Shown here: positions 26,201 through 32,811 of the stretch, in pieces
Layout: each line of letters begins with the position of its first letter
Position numbering within the stretch: position 1 is the first letter of the stretch
Assembly: GCA_039586815.1 (NCBI GenBank)
Contig: JBDHJR010000011.1
Location: forward strand, 1-64,000
DNA from: WVYX01 sp039586815
GTDB lineage: Bacteria > Gemmatimonadota > Gemmatimonadetes > Gemmatimonadales > GWC2-71-9
Length of the DNA stretch: 64,000 bases
Direction: 5' to 3'
Position numbers and translations under genes: made by a program
The notes under the pieces: generated by a model
Databases searched by the model: none
Told to the model about the DNA's origin: nothing
The model's input: only the letters and a program-made list of their open reading frames with translations

Positions 26201-26367
26201 TCGACCACTACGACGCGTGCGCCGTCGAGCGCCCGCTCCGTCCCCGACTCCGTCACGGTCCCACTTATGGTGCCGCCAATCTGGGCCTGCAACGGCCCAG
26301 CGCCCACGGCCAGCACAAACAAGGCCGCAGTGGCGAGCACCCAACTTCGACGGAGAATTGGATGCAT
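23260..26367 (-). CDS. SusC/RagA-family TonB-linked outer-membrane protein (intact)
   Basis: 1035 residues from ATG 26367 (AGGAGG 5 nt upstream); the open frame extends upstream without signal. Signal peptide ATAALFVLAVGAGPLQAQ. CarboxypepD_reg about residues 32-110 (GTISGTVTESGTERALDGAR), SusC box QLDEVVVTGT, plug (VQELLQGRSPGVTLY, FFIDGVRYESN, IERIEVIKGPAASTLYGAN, GVVQIITKKGQ), then a 22-strand-type barrel ending ALVQINF. It imports a ligand handed over by SusD using TonB energy. It serves as the intact reference for the broken SusC at 1140-4341. Confidence 0.95.
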   Translation of the reverse strand: MHPILRRSWVLATAALFVLAVGAGPLQAQIGGTISGTVTESGTERALDGARVVVVEANLETRTDAQGNFEIRNVPVGVYTVQALFIGYSRTGRSVTVTLGSVATVDFVLNRAPIQLDEVVVTGTAGRTEKREIGNAVTSLDVSDLTSEAPIANVQELLQGRSPGVTLYSNSGLAGTGNRLQIRGAGSLNAGYRPVFFIDGVRYESNNVALSGNSTVQSTSPLDFMDPNEIERIEVIKGPAASTLYGANAAGGVVQIITKKGQRGTNRVQWNASFEYGQSSWYVDNPTNFYQCNASRIRNSSGSYDGCENPDSVVWKNQDGEQVGIPEEDIIRFGTPDDSMFVVTDDPLNRHPSAIRTGNSYDFKLSARGGGQLFNYFLSVNSEDQEGIFFNNFADRKGGRANFGFTPSGTFNVNMNFSYTRGHIRMPLSDNASNGLLRNAFRGRARARTDSWESGFHGFGPDQSNEFNLQIREERTILGTTLNWDPFPWLENRLTLGLDKYDRRESNLFAIDSLCKWGSPECTGATYNEIKSYHTWTFDYAGSFRADISQDVSSRFSAGMQVISRTFRQFDSDGEGLVADSLNTVSAAAQTFGGEQFNEQTSLGFYVQEQIGFRNKLYVTGALRIDDNSAFGEDFSLVVYPKLSLSYVISEEGFFNVGFIDDMKLRAAWGQAGNAPAPFSADRTYGAEVTFLDGVSSNAVYPDEYGNPALKAETGQEIELGFDAALLRGAMSVEFTYYKQNTKDALMSVPDAPSTGWSGTHFINVGEIQNSGLELLWTWSPFRGRNFSYDLTFAFSTNHNKLISFGETRDEVQFGAFTNSQRHREGYPLGGFWSVDVLRNADGSPDTTGGDVTVDFACSWPDNVDPDGRDGPCHEQFEGPATPTREFAWANTFTFFNNLRLFFNFDYKGGHYQLCAICSIRNRVNQNTWEVANPEAPADEVMFWESRQTVTHISAADWLKLREVSLTYSIPSSWGGPFRVSRWSVTVSGRNLWTTTKYTGTGDPEVLWVRDNFETLDYASVPQPRRFSALVQINF

Positions 26368-26748
26368 GGTGCCTCCTGTGGTGGGTTGGCGTTTGGATAG
26401 CGCGAAGGGCCAGCCACATATAGCACACACCACCAGGTGCTTGGCGTGGCACCCGCGGAGCGGCTCACCTGATCCTTCGGCTATCGGCGTCGGGGTGGGA
26501 GGGCCTCGACGCCTTTCTGATACTGCGTTAATAATCACCCTCGCTTCGGGTGTGTCAAGATTCCATTAAGAGAGCGTGAAGCCGGGGCCTCCGCCTACTT
26601 GGGGGATTCCCCCATGGCCGGGAATGCCCGTCCCCGGCGGCTGGCGCCGGCTGCGCATCTCACTGCCGTGGCAGTACTTAGCCGCCGGGGCCGACACACC
26701 CTCTATTTCTGCTACAGACGGGGAGAGGCTGAGGTTCCAGGCAAGGCA
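26368..26748. other. Gene-free stretch between divergent SusC and dehalogenase-like genes
   Basis: 381 bp. The minus-strand promoter of the SusC operon lies at 26531-26558, leaving a leader of about 155 nt. On the plus side I see no convincing promoter for the Fe-S protein, only a small palindrome GGGGGATTCCCCC near 26600 and an open frame from 26599 whose first 50 residues look non-coding. Confidence 0.5.
26531..26558 (-). promoter_or_regulatory. Promoter of the second SusC/D operon with dyad in its spacer
   Basis: On the minus strand: TTGACA (26558-26553), 16-bp spacer, GATTAT (26536-26531, 4 of 6). The spacer contains the inverted repeat CACCC-N7-GGGTG, centred between the two boxes, which could be an operator. 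Confidence 0.45.
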
Positions 26749-28122
26749 ATGCCCGCAGCCATCATGTGGACGCTGAAGCTGCTCACCCTGGGGGTGGGCG
26801 CCGCTCTGCTCGGGTTTCTGGTCTACGCTGCGGCTATCTCGTGGCGGGAGGGAGAGCGCCGCGCGGCCGCTCTCTTCCTGCTCCTCGCCGCTTTGGCGCC
26901 GCTGCCATTCGTGCTGGTGGGCGCAACCGGCTTTCGGGGGGAGGCATGGGCCGCCCTGGGCCTCCTCACGGCTACCACCGTGGCGGTACTGGTTTGGCTG
27001 CTACCGCTGGGGAGTGCGCGCCCGCTCGGAGACGACACCCCCGTCGCCCGCATCGACGAGCGGGACATCATGTTCTCCCGGCGCCTGCTGGAGCCGGGAA
27101 CGGAGCGCTTCGCGCAGTACTACGCGGAGCACCCCGAGAAGAAGGCCCCCGACGACGCCTTCCGGGCGGAGCCCGGCCTGCTGGCGAAGGGAGCCAGCGC
27201 CTATCACCCGTTCGCCTTTCCCGCGGCTGATGCCAGCTTCTGGACCATCGAGCGGCTGCGGCCGAACGTGGACGGGGCGGCCGCGACCCAGCGAGCGGAG
27301 TGGGACCCTGCGTCGGCCACGACCTTCCTCAAACACTGGGCGGTCAAGCTCGGGGCGGTATCGGTCGGGGTGGCCGAGCTGCGCGACTACCACCTGTACA
27401 CTACCGTGGGGCGGGGCCCGGATTGGGGCCGCCCTGTGGACTTGGACCACACCCACGCCCTGGCCTTCACCGTGGAGATGGACAAGGCCACCATGGACCG
27501 GGCACCGCTCGCGCCCACGGTCATGGAGTCGGCTCAGCAGTATGTCGCCTCCGGCGTGATCGCTGTGCAGCTGGCGGATTTCATCCGGCGCCTGGGCTAC
27601 CCCGCCCGGGCGCACATCGACGGCAACTACCGGGTGGTGTGCCCGCTGGTGGCGCGCGACGCCGGTTTGGGCGAGATCGGACGCATGGGGCTGCTCATGA
27701 CTCCCGAGCTGGGCCCCCGAGTGCGGCTCGCCGTGGTCACCACCACCATGCCCCTGGTGACCGACGGCCGGCAGCACGACGCCTCGGTGATCGACTTCTG
27801 CACGCGCTGTCGCAAGTGTGCGGTGGCCTGCCCCAGCGACGCCATTCCGTTCGGTGACCCGGTCGATTTGGATGGGGTGAGGCGCTGGCAGATCGACCAG
27901 GAGGCGTGCTTCGCCCTGTGGTGCAAGCTGGGCACCGACTGCGCCCGGTGTGTGCGGGTGTGTCCCTATTCCCACCCGGACAACCTGCTGCACAACCTGG
28001 TGCGTAGCGGGGTGCGGCGCTCGGCGCCGTTCCGCAGGATGGCTATCGCGCTGGATGACGTGTTCTACGGCAGGACTCCGCCGCCGGCGGAGCTGCCCGA
28101 CTGGATGGGCGGGTCGCGCTAG
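26749..28122 (+). CDS. Membrane-anchored reductive-dehalogenase-like Fe-S protein
   Basis: 457 residues from ATG 26749 (ATG 26764 possible). Three N-terminal TM helices (about 7-30, 39-58, 66-86) replace the twin-arginine signal of classical RdhA. Then IDERDIMFSRRLLEPG, and the corrinoid-domain hallmark RDAGLGEIGRMGLLMTPE followed by LGPRVRLAVVTTTMPLV, shared by reductive dehalogenases and QueG. Two Fe-S sites follow: C351, C354, C357, C361 and C387, C392, C398, C401, C405. QueG is less likely because of the TM anchor and the 'GPRVR' block. Predicted role: B12-dependent reduction of an organohalide or another substrate at the membrane. No separate RdhB anchor is nearby; the anchor seems fused. 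Confidence 0.8.
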   Translation: MPAAIMWTLKLLTLGVGAALLGFLVYAAAISWREGERRAAALFLLLAALAPLPFVLVGATGFRGEAWAALGLLTATTVAVLVWLLPLGSARPLGDDTPVARIDERDIMFSRRLLEPGTERFAQYYAEHPEKKAPDDAFRAEPGLLAKGASAYHPFAFPAADASFWTIERLRPNVDGAAATQRAEWDPASATTFLKHWAVKLGAVSVGVAELRDYHLYTTVGRGPDWGRPVDLDHTHALAFTVEMDKATMDRAPLAPTVMESAQQYVASGVIAVQLADFIRRLGYPARAHIDGNYRVVCPLVARDAGLGEIGRMGLLMTPELGPRVRLAVVTTTMPLVTDGRQHDASVIDFCTRCRKCAVACPSDAIPFGDPVDLDGVRRWQIDQEACFALWCKLGTDCARCVRVCPYSHPDNLLHNLVRSGVRRSAPFRRMAIALDDVFYGRTPPPAELPDWMGGSR

Positions 28123-29213
28123 AACACGAAGAACACCTGCGCGATGATGGACCACTGCGTGTCGCCGTCGCGCGGGATCCAGATGTCCGAGTTGATGGCC
28201 AGGCGGTTGAGGCCCCTGAGGAACAGCGACACGCCCGGCGTCAGCAGCCAACCGCCCCCGTCGGGGTCATCCAGCGCTGGGTCTGCCCAGCTCACCCGCC
28301 CCATCGGCTCGATGAAGTGCTGGTTGTCCCCGATCCTGATCGGCCGGCGGATGCTGCCCAGCACGTGAACCGTCAGGAACTTGGAGGGATCGCCGGCGGC
28401 ATCCAGGTTCGACCAGTACCCACCCCACGCCACGGCGGCAAAGACGTGGTACCGGGCCTCGTAGCTCCCCAGCTCCACGTCGAAGTTGAGCGCCGGCGCG
28501 TACTCGTCCCGCCCCGTGATCTCATTGGGGTAGTCGTGCACCGCGGCGCTGGTCCCCAGCCGCAGGTTGCCCCCCGGCCGATAGGTGATCCTGCCCGAGT
28601 AGGACTTCTCTCCATTCTCGTCGCTGGTGTTCTGCCCGGTGCCGTTGGTCAGCGAGGCGCGATACTCCCACTTGCCGCCGCCGAAACTGCCGTCCACCAG
28701 GACACCGATATCGCGGTCGGCGTACTGCAGGTCGACCAGCAGCCTGCTGTACGTGCACAGATCTTCTATGACGAGGCAGTCGCTCACGCCCCGCACCATC
28801 CCCTCACGCTCGATCACCGCCAGCCGGTTGGAGCTGGCAAGCTGGAAGGCGTCGAAGGGACGCTTGAACTGACCGAGGGTGAGACGAAACGCGTCGCTGA
28901 TGGCAACGTTGGCGTAGGCATCCCGCACGCCCACCTCGTTGAACTCTGTGAAGTCGATCATCCAGCGCAGATTGACCTTGAACGTCGACGTGATGTCGAA
29001 GGTCAACCGGGAGCGGCGGAACACGAAGTCGGTCCCTTGAATGGAATCCACGGAGGTGGCGTTCCACTGCATGTGAAGCCGGCCGGAGAGGCGGATGCGC
29101 AGCGCGCTGCTGAAGATATCCACCGGCTCGACCTGCGCGGCTGCGGGGGAGGTCCAGCACGCCAGGGCGGAGCCCAATAGCAGAGCGAGGGCGAGCGGGC
29201 GCTTAGCGTCCAT
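28119..29213 (-). CDS. OprP/OprO-type porin
   Basis: 364 residues from ATG 29213, overlapping the ZnuA-like stop by 11 nt. Signal peptide LALALLLGSALACWTSPAAAQ. The family signatures are LSGRLHMQWNATSVD, FRRSRLTFDITSTFKVNLRWMIDF, DAYANVAISDAFRLTLGQFKRPFDAFQL, and a final strand WSIIAQVFFVF. Phosphate-selective porin O/P family proteins form 16-strand trimers that pass anions such as phosphate or pyrophosphate. The position as the last gene of an ABC operon suggests it admits the same solute. It shares CTAG with the convergent dehalogenase-like gene. Confidence 0.88.
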   Translation of the reverse strand: MDAKRPLALALLLGSALACWTSPAAAQVEPVDIFSSALRIRLSGRLHMQWNATSVDSIQGTDFVFRRSRLTFDITSTFKVNLRWMIDFTEFNEVGVRDAYANVAISDAFRLTLGQFKRPFDAFQLASSNRLAVIEREGMVRGVSDCLVIEDLCTYSRLLVDLQYADRDIGVLVDGSFGGGKWEYRASLTNGTGQNTSDENGEKSYSGRITYRPGGNLRLGTSAAVHDYPNEITGRDEYAPALNFDVELGSYEARYHVFAAVAWGGYWSNLDAAGDPSKFLTVHVLGSIRRPIRIGDNQHFIEPMGRVSWADPALDDPDGGGWLLTPGVSLFLRGLNRLAINSDIWIPRDGDTQWSIIAQVFFVF

Positions 29214-30126
29214 ACGCCCGCTCCAGGCTGCGCACGTTCTCCCCCATCACGCTGAGGTAGTCACCGCTCTGCGGCGCGTTGCCGCTCTGGTCGAACACGA
29301 CCGGCTCGACACCCAGCTCCCGCAGTCGCGCCGCGGTCTCGGCGAGGGGCTCGCCCTCCCACAGCATCCAGCTGGCCGGGTGATCGCTCAGCAGGCGCCT
29401 GAAGTCGCGCCACATGCCGCCGCTGGGGTTCTCCGTCGGCTCCCACTGCACGCTCTCGATGTTCAAGCCGTAGCGCCGCTCCAGGTACTGGTAGATCGGG
29501 TGCGACGCGAGCAGCGGACGGGTGGGATCCGCTGCCACCGCGGCGGCGAGCCGCTCGTCCAGCGCGGTGAGATCGGCCTCGAGGCTCGCGAGTCCCGCCG
29601 CAAAGGCCCCCGCATGTTCCGGCCACGCCTGCGCGAAGGCCCGCTCGATGGCCGCCGCCTGTTGCATCGCCAGGGTGGGGTCGAGCCAGGTGGTGAAAGC
29701 GACTCCCTCGTGCGCGTGCTCCCCGCCGGGCCCGTGGGCGTGCGTTACCGCGCCCTCCACCCGAACCAGCTGGTCCTCGAATGCGGTCGATGTATTCACC
29801 ATGCTGGAGGCGGGCAGGGTCACACGCTCGAGCCACCGGGCGTAGCCCGCGCCGTTCAGCAGGATCAGATCGGCTGACTGGTACTGCCCCACCACCTCCG
29901 GCCCCGGCTGCCAGAAGGCCGGGTCCAGGTCGGCCGGCGCGGGAAATTCGACGCGCACCGCATCGCCGCCTATCCGCTGGGCGAAGTACTGTAGTGGGTA
30001 GTTGACGGTGTAGACGACCGGGGCGCCCTCGCGTGCGGCGCCGGGAGTGCCGTCCCGCAGCTCGCCCCCGGAACACGCCAACGCCGCGAGCATCAGCCAG
30101 CCGACCCATGTTCCGTTCCGCACCAT
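29203..30126 (-). CDS. ZnuA-like (cluster A-I) ABC solute-binding lipoprotein with altered metal ligands
   Basis: 307 residues from ATG 30126. Lipobox MLAALAC (Cys about residue 18). The fold is clear: VVYTVNYPLQYFAQRIGG, GPEVVGQYQSADLILLNGAGYARWLE, a His-rich loop (THAHGPGGEHAHEG), LLASHPIYQYLERRYGL and WMLWEGEPLAE. But two of the usual zinc His are replaced: the 'DPHxxxPxP' block reads DPAFWQPGP and the 'DPHxWLDP' block reads AFTTWLDP. The third His (ASHPIY) and the Glu (WEGEP) remain. It may bind a metal differently, or another ligand. Coupled to an FtsX-type permease rather than ZnuB. Confidence 0.85.
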   Translation of the reverse strand: MVRNGTWVGWLMLAALACSGGELRDGTPGAAREGAPVVYTVNYPLQYFAQRIGGDAVRVEFPAPADLDPAFWQPGPEVVGQYQSADLILLNGAGYARWLERVTLPASSMVNTSTAFEDQLVRVEGAVTHAHGPGGEHAHEGVAFTTWLDPTLAMQQAAAIERAFAQAWPEHAGAFAAGLASLEADLTALDERLAAAVAADPTRPLLASHPIYQYLERRYGLNIESVQWEPTENPSGGMWRDFRRLLSDHPASWMLWEGEPLAETAARLRELGVEPVVFDQSGNAPQSGDYLSVMGENVRSLERAYGR

Positions 30127-30153
30127 CTGGCCTCCCGTGGACTCCCCCCGGTT

Positions 30154-31332
30154 TCAGAAGATCAGGGCCCGGATCGCGGACGAGCCGAACTGCGCGGTGA
30201 TAATGGTGAGTGCCGAGGCCAGCAGCATGCCGGCGAGCAGGACCACCACGATCTCCGACGTCATCACCCACGCGATGCTGGCGCGCGAGCCGCCGATCTT
30301 CACCATCGTCTCGATCTCGCGCCGCCTGAGCCTCAGAGACAGCAAAAACACCAGGATGGCAGTCGCCAGCGTGGACAGCCCCACCACGACCACCGCGACG
30401 ATCACGAACGTCCGCACCGTGAGGATCGTGTCGAGCAGCTCGTCCATCACGGATACGGGCACGACGATCTGGGACCGCTCGTCGGGCGACTCATAGCGCC
30501 CCCGCAGGATCGCCTCGGACCGCTGATCCGGCGGCACCGCGATAATGGCGGTTATGGGGTAGGTGCTCAAGTCCCCGTGGAAGTGGAACGAATCGAGGTT
30601 GTCGGCGGTGATCTCCTGGTACTGCACCACCGAGGCGTTGGCCGTGATCACGGAGCTGTCGCGCCGCAGCACGCCCTGGGCCGCCCCCGGCTGCGACAGG
30701 TCCACGTGGCCGTGCACCAGACCCTGGATCACCCAGGCCGTCTTGAGGTCCACGAACACCGCGTGGTCGTCCGGGCTGTCGGAGAAGGCCAGCACGCCGG
30801 CCACCCTCATCCGGAGCGGATAAACGCCGGCGATGTCGAATACGCTCTCGGGCGACGACGTGACCCAGCCGCCGGGCTCCACGCCGAGTTGCTGTGCCAC
30901 GCGCGAGCCCAGCACGCAATCGCCCAGCATCGCGAGGTTGCTGCCCGACTCGATCTCCAAGCCCCGGAAATCGAAGTAGTCGAGCGTAGTTCCCACGATG
31001 CGGTACCCGCGCGCCGTGAAGCGCACGTACAGCGGTATGGGCCGCGCCAGCCCCATGGTGTCGAGCCGGATGGCTTCCGCGTAGCGCATCGTCTCGGGAA
31101 CGTCCGACTCGAAGTAGAGGCTGTTCAGCACCAGCTCGAGCGGGCTCCCCTTGGCGCCCACGATGAGCGGCGTGGCCTCGGCCCGCGCCGTGAGCTGGTC
31201 GGCGCTCTGGTCGACCAGCACCCTGAGCCCCACCGGCAGGAACACGATGAGCGTGATCGATGTGACCAGGATCGCCGTCTTGATGCGGTGATACGCCAGG
31301 TAGCGCCAGGCGAGGTAGAGGCTGTCCCTCAC
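30154..31332 (-). CDS. FtsX/MacB-type ABC permease
   Basis: 392 residues from GTG 31332, overlapping the ATPase stop as GTGA; the open frame upstream is rejected. TM1 near the N-terminus (YHRIKTAILVTSITLIVFLPV), a periplasmic MacB_PCD-like domain of about 200 residues (LIVGAKGSPLELVLNSLYF onward), then three TM helices at about 285-390 (VRTFVIVAVVVVGLSTLATAILVFLL and EIVVVLLAGMLLASALTII). This is the four-TM FtsX topology used by LolCE, MacB and lipid or peptide mechanotransmitters, not that of importer permeases such as ZnuB. Works with the ATPase encoded just upstream. Confidence 0.9.
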   Translation of the reverse strand: MRDSLYLAWRYLAYHRIKTAILVTSITLIVFLPVGLRVLVDQSADQLTARAEATPLIVGAKGSPLELVLNSLYFESDVPETMRYAEAIRLDTMGLARPIPLYVRFTARGYRIVGTTLDYFDFRGLEIESGSNLAMLGDCVLGSRVAQQLGVEPGGWVTSSPESVFDIAGVYPLRMRVAGVLAFSDSPDDHAVFVDLKTAWVIQGLVHGHVDLSQPGAAQGVLRRDSSVITANASVVQYQEITADNLDSFHFHGDLSTYPITAIIAVPPDQRSEAILRGRYESPDERSQIVVPVSVMDELLDTILTVRTFVIVAVVVVGLSTLATAILVFLLSLRLRRREIETMVKIGGSRASIAWVMTSEIVVVLLAGMLLASALTIITAQFGSSAIRALIF

Positions 31333-31985
31333 GCGTGGAACTCTCGGAAGTCCACCACCCGTCCGTAGCGGCTTATGAGGTCGTGATCGTGGGTCACCGT
31401 AACCAGCGTGGCGCCGGCGCGGCCGGCGTAATCGAACAGTATGTCCAGCACCCGGCCCTTGTTGTTGGGATCGAGATTGCCGGTGGGCTCGTCCGCCAGC
31501 AGCAGGCCCGGCTGCGGCAGCAGTGCCCGGCACACCGCCACGCGCTGCTTCTCGCCCTGGGAGAGCTTGGTGCCGTAGCGGTGGAGCTTGTCGCCGATGT
31601 CCACGTCATGCGCGAGCTGCGCCGCCCGTTGGCGCACCGCGCCGTCGAGCCGCATCGACGAATTGATTCGATACGGCAGCAGGATGTTGTCCAGCACGCT
31701 GAGGTACTCCAGCAGCTCGAACTCCTGGAACACCAGGCCCACGTTGCCGATGCGGAAGTTGCGCCGGCTCGTGTCGTCCAGCGACGTGAGCTCGGTGCCG
31801 CTGGTAGTGATCCGGCCCGCGCGCGGCAGGGCAATGCCGGCGATCAGGTTGAGCAGTGTAGTCTTGCCCGAGCCGCTGGGGCCGATGAACGCCACCGTCT
31901 GGCCGCGCTCGATGCGCAGCTCGGGTATGCGGAGGAAGAAGTCTCCCTCTGCATAGCGGAATTCCAGGTCGTGGATCGTGATCAC
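31329..31985 (-). CDS. LolD/MacB-type ABC ATPase
   Basis: 218 residues from ATG 31985. Walker A GPSGSGKT (35-42), Q-loop VFQEFELL (about 85-92), signature LSQGEKQRVA (141-150), Walker B LLLADEPTGNLD (161-172), switch His in VTHDHDL. 'LADEPTGNLD' and the short length are typical of the LolD/FtsE/MacB branch that pairs with FtsX-type permeases. First gene of a four-gene operon: ATPase, permease, ZnuA-like lipoprotein, porin. No FtsX-system lipoprotein-release genes are nearby. Confidence 0.95.
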   Translation of the reverse strand: MITIHDLEFRYAEGDFFLRIPELRIERGQTVAFIGPSGSGKTTLLNLIAGIALPRAGRITTSGTELTSLDDTSRRNFRIGNVGLVFQEFELLEYLSVLDNILLPYRINSSMRLDGAVRQRAAQLAHDVDIGDKLHRYGTKLSQGEKQRVAVCRALLPQPGLLLADEPTGNLDPNNKGRVLDILFDYAGRAGATLVTVTHDHDLISRYGRVVDFREFHA

Positions 31986-32120
31986 GGGAGATGTGGCACG
32001 GGCGCACAGACGGGGAGAGCGGAACGCGCCGGCACTTGGCGCGGCCGCCCTCCCATCATCAACCCAGGATGGTGATTCCCTGCGCCCGAACGCAAGGCGT
32101 CGTGCGCGGGAAGACCTACG

Positions 32121-32720
32121 TTAGTTACCGCCGATCGGAAAGCCCACCCGGGCCATAAACATCCAGCCGCGGTTCTTGGCCCCCACTTGGTCGACGATGT
32201 CGGACATACCGTAGGAGTACCGCACGTTCAGCCCGACGAACATGCCGCTCGCCAGCTTCTTGCCGATGCCGCCCCCTACCGGGATCGCGAACTCCGTACC
32301 CTCCGGCTCGGGTAGGCAGTCCGCGCCCCCCGCTGAGCAGCTCATGTTGAACCCGATGCTGCCGCCGACGTACACCAGCCCGTACCAGTCGTCATCGAAC
32401 GGGAATACGATGTTCAAGGTCAGCGGGACTTCGAGGTACGACAGCTTGAGCTTGCCGGCGTCGGTTCCGGCCGAGTCGGTGGAGTTCTTCTGGATCCAGT
32501 TGGCTTCCAGATTCAAAGCGAAGTTCGGGTTCAGGTAGAGCTGTCCGAACGCTCCGGCCGTGAAGCCCCAGTCGAACTTCCTGTCGGTCGGTACGTCGCT
32601 GCCGAACGCCTTGAAGTAGGTGGCACCGGCGCTACCACCGACGTAGATCTGCGCCTGCACCGGCCCAGCCAAGCTCGCCGTCAGCGCCAGCGCAATCACT
32701 GCACCGAAGAGCTTCTTCAT
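32121..32720 (-). CDS. PorT-family outer-membrane beta-barrel protein
   Basis: 199 residues from ATG 32720 (GAGGAGGGAG upstream); upstream frame rejected. Signal peptide MKKLFGAVIALALTASLAGP, cleaved after VQAQ. Beta-strand pattern IYVGGSAGATYFKAFG, WGFTAGAFGQLYLNPNFALN, LSYLEVPLTLNIVFPF ('YLEiPL' is the PorT box), WYGLVYVGGSIGFN, and C-terminal MFMARVGFPIGGN. Eight strands expected. A pair of Cys (MSCSAGGADC) sits in an extracellular loop. A second barrel with the same 'YLEVP' box lies at 34579-35220. Role unknown. Confidence 0.85.
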   Translation of the reverse strand: MKKLFGAVIALALTASLAGPVQAQIYVGGSAGATYFKAFGSDVPTDRKFDWGFTAGAFGQLYLNPNFALNLEANWIQKNSTDSAGTDAGKLKLSYLEVPLTLNIVFPFDDDWYGLVYVGGSIGFNMSCSAGGADCLPEPEGTEFAIPVGGGIGKKLASGMFVGLNVRYSYGMSDIVDQVGAKNRGWMFMARVGFPIGGN

Positions 32721-32811
32721 CTCCCTCCTCCTCGCTGAGGTCATCCTTTGCTGCCAAGGTAACAACTTACCCCGCGACTGGCCATGCGCCAGCCGGGGCC
32801 CCTCCCATCCG

